DNA of 64,000 bases from Punica granatum. Taxonomy: Eukaryota; Streptophyta; Magnoliopsida; Myrtales; Lythraceae. The notes beneath the pieces were generated by a model. That model was not told the DNA's origin, did not search any database, and was given only the letters and a program-made list of their open reading frames with translations. The stretch spans positions 2,480,001-2,544,000 of the forward strand of contig NC_045131.1 of NCBI RefSeq assembly GCF_007655135.1, written 5' to 3'. This document shows, piece by piece, positions 11,541 to 23,955 of the stretch. The position numbers were made by a program, and so were the translations under genes. Positions within the stretch are counted from its first letter, which is position 1. Every line of letters begins with the position of its first letter.

Positions 11541-12783
11541 CCTTATTTTTATTTTTTTCTTTTGCTCCGTCTGTATTATTGTTAATGATGCGTAAATAAA
11601 TTGAGGGTATATTAGTCAGTGCATGACTATATCCAGTATAGATATCCTAGTTTGCTCCAAACTATGATTAAAGTTATCCTTAGGATTAAAATGTTATCAT
11701 TTCCTCTTTTTATTTCCTATCTTATTCTGACGTCCAAACGCAGCCTCAATTGATTAAGTTAAACTACGTTAATACTTATTATATTTCTCCTTATTTTAAA
11801 AATCTTTTGTGATAAATAAATATACTTGACTGTGTTGTGTAGATTTTTACAGTGATTAAGTTGGAAACTATGATAGTTCCAAAGCCCATATATAGTATAC
11901 TAATCCACACATACAACATTCACGATTGTACTATCGATTAAGTACGCTGAAGTGCATTTTTAAAGTCTTTCTTCTTCTGCAACATAAGCAATCCCTTATG
12001 GCCATTGCGGCACAAAACTTGAAGGTCTGTCTTTAACCTGCAGCGTTCGAAGACCTCATTTGGTTTAATAGAATGAATAGTATCCCCGAATTGAATCACG
12101 ATATAAGATGTGACCATGTTAAACGATACGGCTCTATACTTCTTATTCTATCACATCAGTCAAACATGGTGCTAAGACTTTTCCAATATTAGGGTTTTAT
12201 GGAGTTAGCATCACAAAGTGGAAGACCTTCAGGGTGCTCGAAGTCGAACTAGGACTATATTGGCACTGGCTAGTAGGCTAAGGTTGCATCGACTGTTCTA
12301 GATCAAGTGTACACACGGATAATACCTACGAAGAAAGAAGAACAACATTTTGTACGCTTTTGCATAAGCAGAGACTGTTCGTGACCCTTTAATAGAAACT
12401 AAAAGGGATCCAACTATTGGGTTTGGTTTCAGCTGGGGGAGGGTGTTGTAGCTCTTAACATGGTTGTGACATTCTTCCAAGCTCCATGAGTCATTTTGTG
12501 TCGCAATCTAGGTCGTGGTTTTTTCTTCAACAATGGGATGAAAGTGTTGACCATTTTCAGGAGCTGCATACCAAGAATGAACAATTCAGTAAACTGGAAA
12601 GAGCATAAACGAAGGATGAAATGAGATCAGAGTGTCGATTGTTGTTACCAAGGACTAGTTTGGATTTGACAGAGTATATGAGCCTTCCTAGAGCTTTGGT
12701 CTAGCTCTAGGTGTCTCGAACCTCAGATGATAATGATGTCCCAAAAGAAGGGGTACCTCCAGGAGAGTTGGATGTTTTGGTTA

Positions 12784-12812
12784 TCGTCATCGTCATCGTC
12801 ATCGTCTTCGTC
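12784..12812 (+). repeat. TCGTCA hexanucleotide microsatellite
   Basis: A short run of TCGTCA units decays into TCGTCTTCGTC. It produces a poly-Ser frame that should not be mistaken for coding. Confidence 0.7.
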
Positions 12813-13506
12813 CCCCCTCCTGCCCTTTCGATTAAAACTCGTGAAACTGCATTTAAGCAGACTACATAGGCAAACCATTGCCCAAATCTCCATCCTCATT
12901 CATGCAGTGAACGTTATGGTTACGTTCGACGCAATAGTTTTACAGCTGCGCCTGCCTGCGCTGCAATGTCGATTATACTTCCCAGTGCTGCGACCGGATG
13001 TAATGGATAGTAGTATATATGAAGTCGTCTAGGCTAAGATATCTGAACTGTAAACTCGCCCGATCACTAACTCCCTTCCATGTCCAACCACACGTCTTAT
13101 AGGGATATCAATTTCAAGAATGTCCACTTTTGCTAATGAAATACACATATCTTCAATAGAAACTTCAAAGGGCTCAATTCTTCCATATTTTGATCATATT
13201 ATCGAGCGATATTTTTGTTGGGCCAAGGAATTATGGAATTGGGTCAAAACCCGTGGGGAACCGCGCGAGCATATACCCCAGATGATGAACGCCATACCTT
13301 CAACAATCGAGTCATTAGAGCCTCGTAGCTATTTATACTTGCTAGACTTATTCTAGCAATATAATGAATCAATGACCCCTCGAGATGAACCACGAGAGCA
13401 TGCCTAAGCATCATAAAAGAAAATAATAAACAAATTAATAATAAAAGCTGTCACGTTAAGACTTTCTCATTGACACTTAAAGACTTGGTTGAATTCTCAC
13501 TTACAT

Positions 13507-16320
13507 TGTTAGGTGAAATTCATTAGAATAAATAGTGGTATACAAAGATCTAAGTATAAAAGCTAGTTATCAGTATGGAAACTATATATACACGACTAAA
13601 ATATATGATCTGTACATGGTAAGCATTAATGATAATTATTAATGCTAATATTCTCTATTACTACCCCACAAGCCGAACAGGGACTTTGCCATGTGAAGCT
13701 TGGAGTGGATGTCAACAAAGCGAGAAGAAGATAAGCCCTTGGTGAGTGCATCATCTAGCTGATCATCGGAGTTAATGAAGCGAATAGATAGGTGCTTGCG
13801 CATGAAACGCTCCCGCACAAAGTGATAGTCAATCTCAATATGCTTGGTCCGAGCATGAAAGATGGGATTTGCCATAAGATAAATCACAGAGATATTGTCA
13901 TACCAAAAAATCGGAGGGTGACACTGCGAAACCCTGAGTTCTCAAAGTAGAGACTAGAGACATAACATCTCAATAGTGGCATTGGCGAGACTCTTGCACT
14001 CAGACTCAGTACTCGACCGGACGACTGTCCTCTGCTTTTTGGTGCTCCAAGAGAAGGGATTGGAGCCAAGAAAGACAATGAAACCACTGACAAAGCGACG
14101 ATTATCAAGGTTACCAGCCCAATCAATATCAAAAAAGCCATGAATAGATGAGATAGGGCCTGGGCGAATATGAAGACTGTAGGTAATTGTACCATTGATA
14201 TATCGTAAGATACGTTTCACTGCCATCTAGTGAGCAGTAGTTGGACAATGCATAAACTGACAGACCTGATTTACCGCATATGCAATGTCAGGTCCGGTGA
14301 GCGAGAAATACTAGAGTCTACCGACCACACTCATGTAGAGAGAATGATCCTGAAATAGATCCCCATCATGAAGAGAAAGCCGAGATCCTGATGAGACTGG
14401 GGAGCTGATAGGCTTGTACTCCAGCATAGAAGTGCGAGCTAGGATATCATGAATGTACTTGAACTGTGTGAGGTAAAGTCCAGTACCATCAGTGCGAGCC
14501 TCCATCCCAAGAAAGAAGTGAAGAAGACTGAGGTCCTTCATGGGAAATTCCTATTGTAAGATAGTAATTATGGAATAAAAGGGTGCACCTGGAGTTCCCG
14601 TCAGGATGATATCATCAACATAGACGAAAAGATAGACAAGATAATTAGGTCCCCGTAGAATAAACAGTGAGGGATCAACTTTAGAATCTGAAAACCCAAG
14701 TCTCTAAAGATAGGTATTGAGATGCTGAAACCAGGCTCGGGGGTTTGTTTGAGCCCGTAGAGAGATCAACGGAGTCGACAGACATAATCAGGACAAGAAG
14801 CATCGATGAAGCTGGGAGGTTGAGAAATATAAACCTCCTCAGTGAGATGCCCATGAAGAAATGCATTCTTCACGTCCAGTTGTCAAATCGGCCACTAAGA
14901 GGAGACGACAATAGAGAGTACTGTTCGAATAGTAACCGGCTTGATAACTGGACTAAACGTCTCCGAATAGTCGACTCCTTTTCTCTAATTAAAACCCTTT
15001 GCCACCAATCAAGCCTTATAGCTGTCAATGGTGTCATCCGTCTTCTTTTTAATGCGATAAACCCATTTGTAGCCAACCACATTCTGCGTAGGAGATGGCG
15101 GGATGAGATCCTAGGTATGATTCTGGAGTAATGCCAAATACTCCTCCTCCATTGTTGCCCGCCAAGCATAGTGTTTATGAGCCTGTGCAAAGGTCTGAGT
15201 TCCTGCAAAGCAACAGAAACAGAGAAAACAGAAGGATGGCGAGATGTGGTGAACCGAGGAGGAGGCAGAATACCATCCTTAACCGTGTTATCATCCTATG
15301 AGTGTTTTGAGTAGCAAGTGCAACATCATTACCCATGGCATCCTCAGCCGGAACTCCAGACTCAGTGGATTGGTCATGAATTTTAGGAGCAGGAACATGC
15401 AACTCAAGAAGTAGGGTGGCATGACTTCTAGGCACATGAAATGGTATAGAAATAGATGAGGGAATGGGAATATAAGTGGAAGTGTTACTTGAAGAGGAGG
15501 GATAGACATACCAGTAGCAAGTGCGGGGCTAGAAGAGGACCAACTAGCATCCACCGAGATAGGCCCACCTGTCCTGAAAGTAAAGGAACGCTCATCGAAA
15601 ACAATTTGAGTAGATAGAAAGATGTGACCAGTGATAGGATTCATACATCGATATCCCTGATAATGGTAAGGATATCCAAGGAAGACACATGGTTGAGATC
15701 GATGTTCTAACTTATGGATTGTGTAAGGACGTAAATAAGGATAGCGGAGGCACCCAAACACCCGTAAGTTAGAGTAATCAGGTGGACTACCATGAAGTAC
15801 CACGAAAGGAGATTTGAAACCAAGGGATTTTGTAGGTAACCTATTAATAAGGTACACTGTTGTTTCGAAGGCAAAATCCCAAAATTTCAGTGGAATGGAA
15901 GAGTGAGAAAGTAATGTGGGTCTCATTTCAACAATATGATGGTGTTTGCGTTCAACAGAGCCGTTCTGTTGAGGAACATGAGGACATGAGATACGGTGGA
16001 AGATACCATTGTTCTGCGATTCAGACTGGAAATCTGTAGAGAGAAACTCTTTTGTACCATCTAATTGAAAATACTTAATTCGACGTCCATGGAGATTCTC
16101 AATTTAAAGACGAAATGCTCGAAAAACACTAAGTATATCAGATCGAGATTTAACAACGTAAAACCTGGAGTATTTACTGTGTTCATCAAGGAAGTAAATG
16201 TAATAATGATGACCAGTATTCGAAAGAACTGAATAACAAACCCGATGTTAACATCAATGGGAAGTTAGAAATTGGGTATCGATGAACACTATATACATAG
16301 TCTAAGTTGGAAGAAGAGGG
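13507..16320 (-). mobile_element. Truncated, degraded Ty1/copia retrotransposon (pol remnant and 3' LTR)
   Basis: Read leftwards from 16320, the frames give the copia pol order. The integrase core comes first (DEHSKYSRFYVV, then PQQNGSVERKHHHIVE) and its C-terminal part next (LKFWDFAFETTVYLINRLP, LRVFGCLRYPYLRPY). Reverse transcriptase follows (YKWVYRIK region, then the VYVDDIILTG active site at about 14620) and RNase H last (AVKRILRYINGT, DIDWAGNLDNRRF, DDALTKGLSS). Several in-frame stops and frameshifts split it. Gag and protease are missing, so the 5' end is truncated near 16320. Past the RNase H stop at 13645, about 130 bases with a TATATATA box ending at the TGTT at 13507 look like the 3' LTR. 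Confidence 0.85.
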
Positions 16321-17160
16321 CCGGTGAAAAGAGGAAACTCGACCAGAGGTTGCAGCAGGAAAAAGGACTTATTGTGCAGAAAAGACCAAAACAATCGATC
16401 AAGAAATCATTATAGCCCCAGCTTCTAACCATCGATATCCAGCAATCAAGGAATCGTTTCACAACTCAGCCCCTACTCCTACATGACTTCTAATCATCGA
16501 AACCGAGCAAAGACTCTCCAGGCCATTCAAGAAATCATCACTTGACTTAGCCCACATTCTAAACGTCACCTCTAGTGATCAAGAACCATGCCAACATACA
16601 TGTTTAGATTGCTCAAGACTTCATCATATAGCTGAACCCGCATCTTAGACTCAGATTTAAGCCGTGAATTAAATTCGAGCAAAAACATCTCCGAATCAAG
16701 AAACTCGAGCAAAAACATCTCTGCATTAATGGATAACGTCCATCGGATGAGTCAGTCCATATATGAGCAGGACTGAGCTTACCGTGAAGAAGGATTCGGG
16801 ACCAAGTTGCCGCTGGTCAGGAAGCAGCACAGGGCGGGGCAACAGGTGGTGGAGCTACGTTCTGTTGCACAGGAAGCACACAGGCGGCGAGCCAAGGTTC
16901 TTGAGGCTGCTGCTTCGTTGTGATACGCCAACACGGGAGAAGAGGGAAAGAAGACGGGAAGGAGAGAGAGACTCCACTTTTGTTTAACGGACTTTAACTG
17001 CCAATAACTACTTACTCCAAAATTTGACACGTTGGTCTCTGATTATATATAATTACAAAATCAACCCCAACTATTTTTTTTTTAACAATCTAACCTTTTA
17101 ACTCATATCACATTGCCAAGGAAGGAGCTGGTTTAGGGATGGTCATAGGAACTGTGAAAG
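16321..17160. other. Spacer between copia remnant and WAK fragment
   Basis: No recognisable gene. Frames of about 75-83 residues open on both strands at 16763-17030 but match no family I know. The sequence is probably old transposon or duplicated debris. Confidence 0.4.
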
Positions 17161-17217
17161 CGGGCTCGCTGGGCTGCAAGAGAAGGGACAAACTAGTAAT
17201 TTTGCTCTAACAAGAAA

Positions 17218-17636
17218 TGTGACGACCCGAACATTTGCCCATAGATCGAAGAGGTGCGTGAATACTATTGGAGGCTATCATTGCAAGGAACGCACAAAGG
17301 TTGCCAAATTCATTGCTATGGGTAATGCTGTTAAGTTTTATGCACAATGTCACCTAATCAATATTAAAGATTCTCCAAACTGGAAGTCAGAAATAATTGA
17401 ATTTAAGTCGAAATCTTTCTAGAAGATTATAATAATGATAGGAATTTCTCGGGGATTGGCACTGGACTCCGAGCAATGTTTTTGTTTCGTCTAGCCATGT
17501 GGTTATGCAAAGTCATCAGGCAGCAGCAGGAGGTCTCTTCCAGAGAAGGAAATTTTGTGGACCGCACCCGAACATTTAGCTCGAATGAGTTGGAGGAGGC
17601 AACCAACAGTTTCAACGAGAACAGGGACCCCTGGTA
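17218..17636 (+). pseudogene. Wall-associated receptor kinase (WAK) fragment
   Basis: Wall-associated kinases have extracellular EGF repeats, one membrane span and a cytoplasmic kinase. Here a piece of EGF-like domain (CDDPNICP, then a frameshift, then CVNTIGGYHC) is followed by an intron-like stretch. A transmembrane and juxtamembrane segment comes next (GIGTGLGAMFLFRLAMWL), then the start of the kinase region (RTFSSNELEEATNSFNEN). It stops abruptly at about 17636 before the glycine-rich loop, and no kinase catalytic domain follows. It is a decayed partial copy, not a functional gene. Confidence 0.75.
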
Positions 17637-17659
17637 GTTCCATCCGAGCCTCTGGTTAA

Positions 17660-19440
17660 TTCACTGCGCGTCTGTCCGAGCTTGCAAGCCTCCCTTTTCC
17701 AGGAAGAGAATACTCTGCTCCCGCTGCTTATCAAGGTTCTGCAGCTGACCCACAGAGCAATCTACTGTTCGGTGTCAACATCGATTCTTCATCCTTTATG
17801 CGGCAAAATGGGATGCAGCATCTGAGGAGAATTGGCGGTGAGAATGATTCGTTGCCATGCCATTTGCCGCTTCGGATTTCGCCACTACTGCAACAGGCAC
17901 AGATTTTCCGCTTAATTCAGATATAACGACTTCGAGTTGCGTGGATGAGCAAGGTTTCTTGCCGTCCCCTGAGCATGTGGATCAAGTAAACCCATCCACG
18001 GGAACCTTTGTGAAGGCACGTAAAAGAAACTTACTCCAATGTACTTTTTTCTTCTTCTTTTTTAAACTGGTTGATTTTTGGCATCATGCATGCATTCAGC
18101 CACTGATTCAAGGGGGTTTAGTTATAGATTCTGAAAAGATCATATCAAAATTATTTGAGAGTATAAATTTAGTGAAGCCACGGGAAATTAAGCACACAGA
18201 ATGGGTTGCGACAAGATGCTTATAGCACGAGATGAGATCACGGAGAAAAATAAATCGAACACCGAATATACGTGGTAAAACACTCAATCAGGAGAATCTA
18301 CTAGATCGATAAACATGATATTACAGCACTCATAGATTTCTCTTAATCCTAGCCCCATTACAAAACTCAATCCCGATAAGCGTCTAATCCGATCTCTCAA
18401 TTCTCTCAATCCTCTCACTCTAAATCGAGACTTCAAGAAGATAACCTAGAGATTTTCTCGAGAAGATCACGCCATCATCGACCAAGTGATTTCTCACCTG
18501 CCCCAAGGACCCATGGTTTCGCAGCACCAAGAGACCTTTTACTATAGGACTTATAAAAGAATATATCATAATATCTCCAAAGGTATCCTAATATCACTTT
18601 CGGAATATTTTCTAGAATATTTTTTCTTATGAGATAATAAGAAATCCTGAAAATATAGGAAATTTTTATTTTCTCCTGATTTCTTCCTCACTCCGGGTCT
18701 TCGAGTTTCCGCAGTCCGAGCTTAATGCAAGACATTCTCCAACAGAATGAATGGTTTCAACAGTAACAGATAAAAAGACCGGAGTGAGCATCAAACTGAG
18801 ACATCGACTTTCTGCTGCAAATTTTATTTATTCTTATCTCCATTCATTCATTCTAAACATGGTCATGGTATGCATGAACTGATGAATTAACTTTTTTCGG
18901 CTACACATGACCGTGTTGATTGATTGACATTGTGTATCTCTGCTCCTGTAAACTCTAGTTTTTACTTCTTAAATTTATTTTTAACGCAATCACCAAGTAA
19001 ACTGGCCCAAATTAAAATTTTGGGCAGGTTCAAAAGTTAAGGTCCTTGGGGAGGTCACTAGACATTTATCAAAGTTCAGCAGCTACAAGGAGCGGCGGAG
19101 TGAGGTCGCCCAAATGTTTGGCCTTGAAGGTCAATTGGAGGACCCTCAAAGGTCAGGCTGTTCGTCGACTGGGAGAACGATGTCCTTCTCCTTGGCGATG
19201 ACCCTTGGCAGGAAGTCTTTCCCCAGTCTATATTCTTCTTCATCTGAAACTCACTTTCGAAAAAGAAACATCAATTTTCACCGCCACACGATGAATGTAC
19301 TTCCAGGGAAGTGGATTTCTTTTTTTCCTCGTGTTTCATTGTGGTAAATATGAAACCATCTTCGCGAACAATCCAATGTGGGGTACATCAAGATATTGTC
19401 CCCGCTGGAAGTGCAGCAGCTGAGCAAGTAAGGCCTCAAA
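17660..19440 (+). pseudogene. ARF6/ARF8-like auxin response factor, 3' fragment
   Basis: Only the C-terminal part of an auxin response factor is present. From 17670 the frames give RLSELASLPFPGREY, DPQSNLLFGVNIDSSSF, then TTSSCVDEQGFLPSPEHVDQ and GTFVK, as in the ARF6/8 middle region and the lead-in to the PB1 domain. PB1 pieces resume at about 19050 ([49 protein letters not shown]) with frameshifts. The N-terminal B3 DNA-binding domain is absent. Intron positions are kept, so this is a DNA-level copy rather than a retrocopy. A candidate solo LTR lies in the PB1-proximal intron. The copy directly abuts the WAK fragment. Confidence 0.8.
18202..18742 (-). mobile_element. Candidate solo LTR inside the ARF pseudogene intron
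   Basis: Read on the minus strand, the segment begins near TGTTGGAGAATGTC, a common LTR opening. It contains a TATA-like TTTTATAAGTCC and ends ..CAACCCA at 18202. The five bases CAGAA occur on both sides (18197-18201 and 18743-18747), as expected of a target duplication. The exact ends are uncertain by a few bases because the TG start and the best duplication overlap. No internal retrotransposon coding sequence is present, hence solo. Confidence 0.5.
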
Positions 19441-20119
19441 CCAGCGGCCTCTCTCCCGAGCAACCACGGGCTTTTCCAGTGGCAACGGAACCTCCTCCAA
19501 GGAATACGTTTGCCGACAAGAACCAAGGAACATGAGCAATGGAATAGCTTCAATATGGTCTCTTGATTACTGATTCCGAAAGAGTCGTCTCTCAGAGACA
19601 AGCACCGAGCTAAAAGGGGGAGTCGGGGTTCGGGTGAATCGAGTATAATAGGCCACCATCTCATATGGTATGAGATATTTTTTGTCCTACAATTTTTTTT
19701 TTTTTGCCCTTTTCTTTTGAATTATGATTGATTTAATCATGAGCAAACAATCAGAGCTTAACGCCTCAAAATATTGTACATGTTGTACAATTAATCTACT
19801 TGACATGGCAGAGTCCAATCCCGTTATATGGCAAAAAAAGATGTCAAAAACAACGACCGGATCTATGGTATAGATTCATTCCTTTTATTTGAAATTGAAT
19901 TATAAAATTTTACGGAAAATAAATCCGTACGCGTTTCACCTTCTTTCAAGAAAAGAGAATAAGTTTCTTTTCCCCGGACAATTACTTCTGCCTTCTCAAG
20001 CTAATAAGCCAAGCAAAAGAATCATATCTTTATAACAACAATTAATCGCAGATCTTCCAAACAAACGGTTATTAAAAGGAAAAAAAAAATATACAAATAA
20101 CGAAAAGTTCGGTGATTGA
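19441..20119. other. Spacer and SYP12 3' flank
   Basis: No gene recognised. Degraded continuation of the ARF copy may reach about 19600. The remainder is AT-rich and includes the syntaxin 3' UTR. Confidence 0.5.
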
Positions 20120-21284
20120 TTATCTAGTTACAATGACGAAGAGGACTACCAACAAAATAATGACCAGGAGTAATATGATCGCGTAGCATGTCCACTTGCG
20201 GCTGCTCTTCTGGTAAGTCCGCGCATCCTGCAAGCTCTCGGTACCATGCTGGACTATGGAGTGAGCTCTCGCGACCTGGCTCTCAATGTCGTCCAATTGC
20301 TCGCCCTGGGAATGCACCATGACCGCCATGTCCAGGAAGACCTGGTGGAGCTCCTTTAGGTTCTTCTCGATCTCATTCACGGCATCATGCCTCTCCTGGA
20401 TTTCTTGGATCGTGTCGATAATCTGACCCCGGCCTTGTTCCTGGATGGCCTTCTGAAGGAAGGTCTCGCTCTCGCCTGCACATGCGGTAACTCATTATGA
20501 GATCCCTGTAAAGATTATTATAAAGAATGCTCGATTATATTTTTCACGAGCTTATTTTGTCAAAATTCGTATAAAAAAAAAAAAGAGTTCTTACGGCGTT
20601 GCTGTAAATAGAAATTGCACCAAATTTATATATAGAATACCATTCTCGGAAATGTTTACTGCTTTTGCTCTGCTCAGGTCAACCCTGTAAATTAAAGCGC
20701 AGAAGATTGTTAATAAGCTCACCGGTGGAGATGAGGAGGTCAAGAGTCCGCTCGTCGGGGTTCTCTCCGGTGACGGTGAAGTAGCGCCGCTGCACCGTCT
20801 CCCTATACTCCGCCGCAATCTGCTGCCTCAGGTGGTTGAACCCCTCCATGGAATCCTTCAGCTTCTTCCTCAGGCCATTCACCACAGAAGTCCTCGTCCT
20901 TTCCGACGACGACCCGGGGCCGCAACCAGGAAGGCTCCGGTTTGAAGCGTTGGACCTGTCCAGAGCCTCCAGCCTCACCTTGACCACCTTGGCCTTCCTA
21001 AGCGCAGACCCCACGTCGGAGTCCATCCTCGCCCTCAGTTCCCTGACGGCCTTAGCATCGTGGAGGGTCTTGCTCTTCTCGTGGGAAGACTGGAGCTCCC
21101 CCTGGACGGTCTCGAGCTCCCGGAGCTCCTCCTTGATGGACTCAACGTCTTCGAAGAACTTGTCAAGGTAGACTCCGGCACCGCCCCCGCCTGGCTGGGA
21201 CATCTCGAGGTCCCCGGAGACGGGGTGGGCCGGGGAGTGCTCGCTCCGGAAGCGGGAGAAGGAGCCAGAGAAGAGGTCGTTCAT
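20120..21284 (-). CDS. SYP122: Qa-SNARE syntaxin, SYP121/SYP122-like
   Basis: This class of plasma-membrane syntaxin drives secretory vesicle fusion and contributes to penetration resistance. Two exons join in frame: 21284-20723 and 20475-20120 (918 nt, 305 aa). The start [12 protein letters not shown] is the hallmark of the SYP12 group. Next come the Habc region ([15 protein letters not shown]) and the linker [19 protein letters not shown], then [17 protein letters not shown]. The t-SNARE helix follows ([17 protein letters not shown] to [11 protein letters not shown]), then [10 protein letters not shown] and a C-terminal membrane anchor (about residues 288-302). It lacks the Gly/Pro-rich tail seen in SYP121, making it shorter. 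The symbol rests on sequence type and on its position near CP33 and TatD. SYP121 or another paralogue remains possible. Confidence 0.93.
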
Positions 21285-21605
21285 TTTTTCTGTTCCCTGT
21301 TTGAGTTCACTGATTCCTTGCTCTGTTTTCCTTTCGGTTTTTCTCACTTACGGCGAAAGGTTAAAAGGAATTGCTTTTTGTTGCAGATTGAAGAGGAATG
21401 GGCCAATGGGGAGCAGTTGTTATTGTTGGTCTTCTGGTTCTTCTTCTTGGTTGGCTGCGGGAAGCGGTCAACGAAGAAGATGAAGAAGAAGAAGAGTGAG
21501 TCAACGGAGAGGGCGTCTCCATCCCCCGCCATTGTCCTCCTTACTTAGTCGTTTCTTTCTTGTATTTCAGGCTTCGGACTCCCAAACTACCGCCCAAAAA
21601 ATTAC

Positions 21606-21642
<37 letters not shown>

Positions 21643-22035
21643 GGAACTTAGGAAGACCTCTCTCTCTCTGTGTAAGATTCGCATATTTAAGTCGTTATAT
21701 GTATCTTCTGTCTACATATTTTATTGTTGTAATGTTAATGATCGAGGTGGCGATATACGTAATGGATTTATATTTTATGGTCTCTTTCAACTTCATTGTT
21801 TTAATGATCATTTAATCTAAATCAATTTTTGGAAACGAGCAGAGGCTGGTTCAAGTGATGAATAATGTTTAGGAATCAAGTCCCGTGAATAAATTACCTA
21901 TTAATGGACCGAATCCACTCAAAATGAATTAGTCGAAATCTATGAGGACTTCTCAATATTAGTTAAAATCTATGGAGGCTTCTGAATATCAATGTACACT
22001 CCTGACACAACGAGAGAGTCAATTAAGAGAGGGGG
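21285..22035. other. SYP12 promoter-side spacer with (TA)n
   Basis: Sequence upstream of the syntaxin start. It holds the likely 5' UTR (A- and GAAGAA-rich on the plus strand around 21470-21500). A CATA/TA microsatellite lies at about 21605-21642, followed by a CT run. No gene seen. Confidence 0.55.
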
Positions 22036-22760
22036 CAAAACTACCATTTATGTTTTAGGAGAGATCAAGTGTTATGCTAAATAGAGAAAGTATAGTAGAA
22101 AGCAAAACTACCATTTAAGGTTTAAGAGATAAAAAATGTCATGTTAGAGAGAGAAAGTGAAATTGAAATCGTAACTACCATGATCCTCTCTTCTAAACTC
22201 TAAATGATAGGTCGTGCTCCCTATTTCATTTTCTCACTTTAACGTGATACTTTCTCTTTCTTAAATCATAAATGGTAGTTCCGCTCTCTCTCTTGTATGA
22301 CACTTTATATATCTTAAACCTAAGCAGTAGTTACGCTCTCTATTCTATTTTGTTTCTCCTAAACTTAAATGGTTGCACTCCTTATTTGACTTTTTCTCTC
22401 TAATATAACACTTCATCTCTTATTAACTCTAAATGGTAGTTCTACTGTCTTTTCCACGTTCTCTTCTTAACATAATATGTCTTTCCCACGTTCTCTTCTT
22501 AACATAATAGTAGTTTCGGTCTCTCTCTTACGTGACATTTTCCCTCTCTTAAATCCTAATTATAGTTGTGCTCTCTATTCAATTTTCTCTCCAATATAAC
22601 ACACTCTCTCCTAAATAATAAATAAGAGTTCCGATGTTTATTCAAACATTCTCTCTCTAACTTGACATTTTATGTTTCTTAAATCCTAAATTGTAATTTC
22701 ACTCTCTCTTACATGACATTTTTTCTCTCCTAAACCTTAAATGGTAATTGTACTAAGTGG
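22036..22760. repeat. Degenerate tandem repeat field with an internal orientation switch
   Basis: Units of about 45-68 bases share the pattern CTCTCTAA.ATGACA.TTTCTCTC.TAAA.CTTAAATGGTAGTT. The two to three units at 22036-22180 lie in the opposite orientation (ACTACCATTTA..GGTTTAAGAGA..) to those from 22190 onwards. A near-exact 31-base duplication (CCACGTTCTCTTCTTAACAT) sits at about 22448-22510. Two further units recur at 23440-23560. No coding potential. Confidence 0.7.
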
Positions 22761-23955
22761 TACATAGGTCTAAATACCTTATATTTTTCATAATATCCGA
22801 ACCCTATCTTGTAAAAGATTAGTCTAGGATTTTAGAGTCGGACCTGATTTGAAACTTGAATTATACCACAGCTTCCAAGTATCCCACCACAAGTTTCGGA
22901 TACCCTATAAAAACTTATATTTTTTTGTGCTTTTTCAAATGCAATAACAAAAATAAATACAACCAACCCACGTCATCTATATGATCAATCAACTGGTAAT
23001 TTGCTATGCTAAAAGCAATGCAGAATCACAAGTATGAAAATCACAATAACATACAGCAATACATACAGACATATATGAGAAGAGCGGCTGAGCTGCTGGA
23101 CTCTCGACTTAGGGTTTCGAAAACCTTTATGTTTCTAATTTTATTTTCTTATTAATTATAATTAATAACTTCATTTTTTATATTTCACAATAAATCATCA
23201 TAACATACCACACACACATATATAACTAACAGGTTTTGAGTATCGGTTCCGATTCAAGTTCTTAATACATGTGTAGTAGAATCGGAACCAGAACTAATTT
23301 TCATCGGTTCCTTACATTAATACATGGATCCTAACCTAATTTTAATTTGATCTACTGGGACCCTACCTTAATAGTTAAGTTTCTACTGGTTTCAGATATA
23401 TCTAGTATCCATGCACACCTTTAATTGTGATTTTTATTTCATCATCTCTCTCTAATATAACACTTTCTCTCTCCTAATCCTGAATGACAATTCCACTCTC
23501 TATTGCATTTTTTTCTCTCTAACATTATATTTTCTCTATCATAAACCTTTAATGGTAATTACATATTAATCAATATGAACCTAACACAAGTTCCAGTTTT
23601 ATCCTGTGCAATGCATAGGCTTTACGACTAACATGTATATCTCAAGAGAATATAAGAAACCGAATATCCAAGGAAATAAATCCATGCAGAGATAAAAATA
23701 CAGCCAACAACGGCAAGTTCACATTCATCAAAGTTCTTTAACTGAAAACTGATTTCTCAAGACTCGAATATCCACAAAGGCAAGTGACCTTATTCTATAA
23801 TTTGAACGAGAAGTGCTCACATTTCCTACCTGCACAGAACCTTTTACAATTTCTTCTCTCTGTATTAAATACATTAATTCCAGGACAATGCCACAAAACA
23901 GATGTTACAAAAGAATCATGATGAAGCCGGACCTTGTGATCATATAGTCAGTCAT
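22761..23955. other. AT-rich spacer and TRAPPC8 3' flank
   Basis: AT-rich sequence without recognisable genes. It includes two outlying copies of the 22-kb repeat unit (23440-23560) and the 3' UTR of the TRAPPC8 gene. Confidence 0.5.

Larger units (their letters stand above)
11169..13506. other. Gene-poor spacer
   Basis: No open frame here resembles a recognised protein. It contains a pair of AT-rich direct repeats (11319-11540), a short TCG/TCA hexamer run at 12784-12812, and otherwise unique AT-rich sequence. Open frames at 12727-13032 and 13120-13356 lack recognisable domains and start context. Confidence 0.55.

Noticed and set aside
12727..13356. Two open frames of 101 and 78 residues
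   Set aside because: One is driven by a TCG/TCA microsatellite. The other has no recognisable domain or neighbouring exons.
14745..15131. 128-residue plus-strand open frame
   Set aside because: It is antisense to the reverse-transcriptase remnant, which explains the open frame.
20836..21548. Plus-strand open frames of 111 and 162 residues
   Set aside because: They are antisense shadows of the SYP12 exon and its GAA-rich leader; composition is low-complexity.
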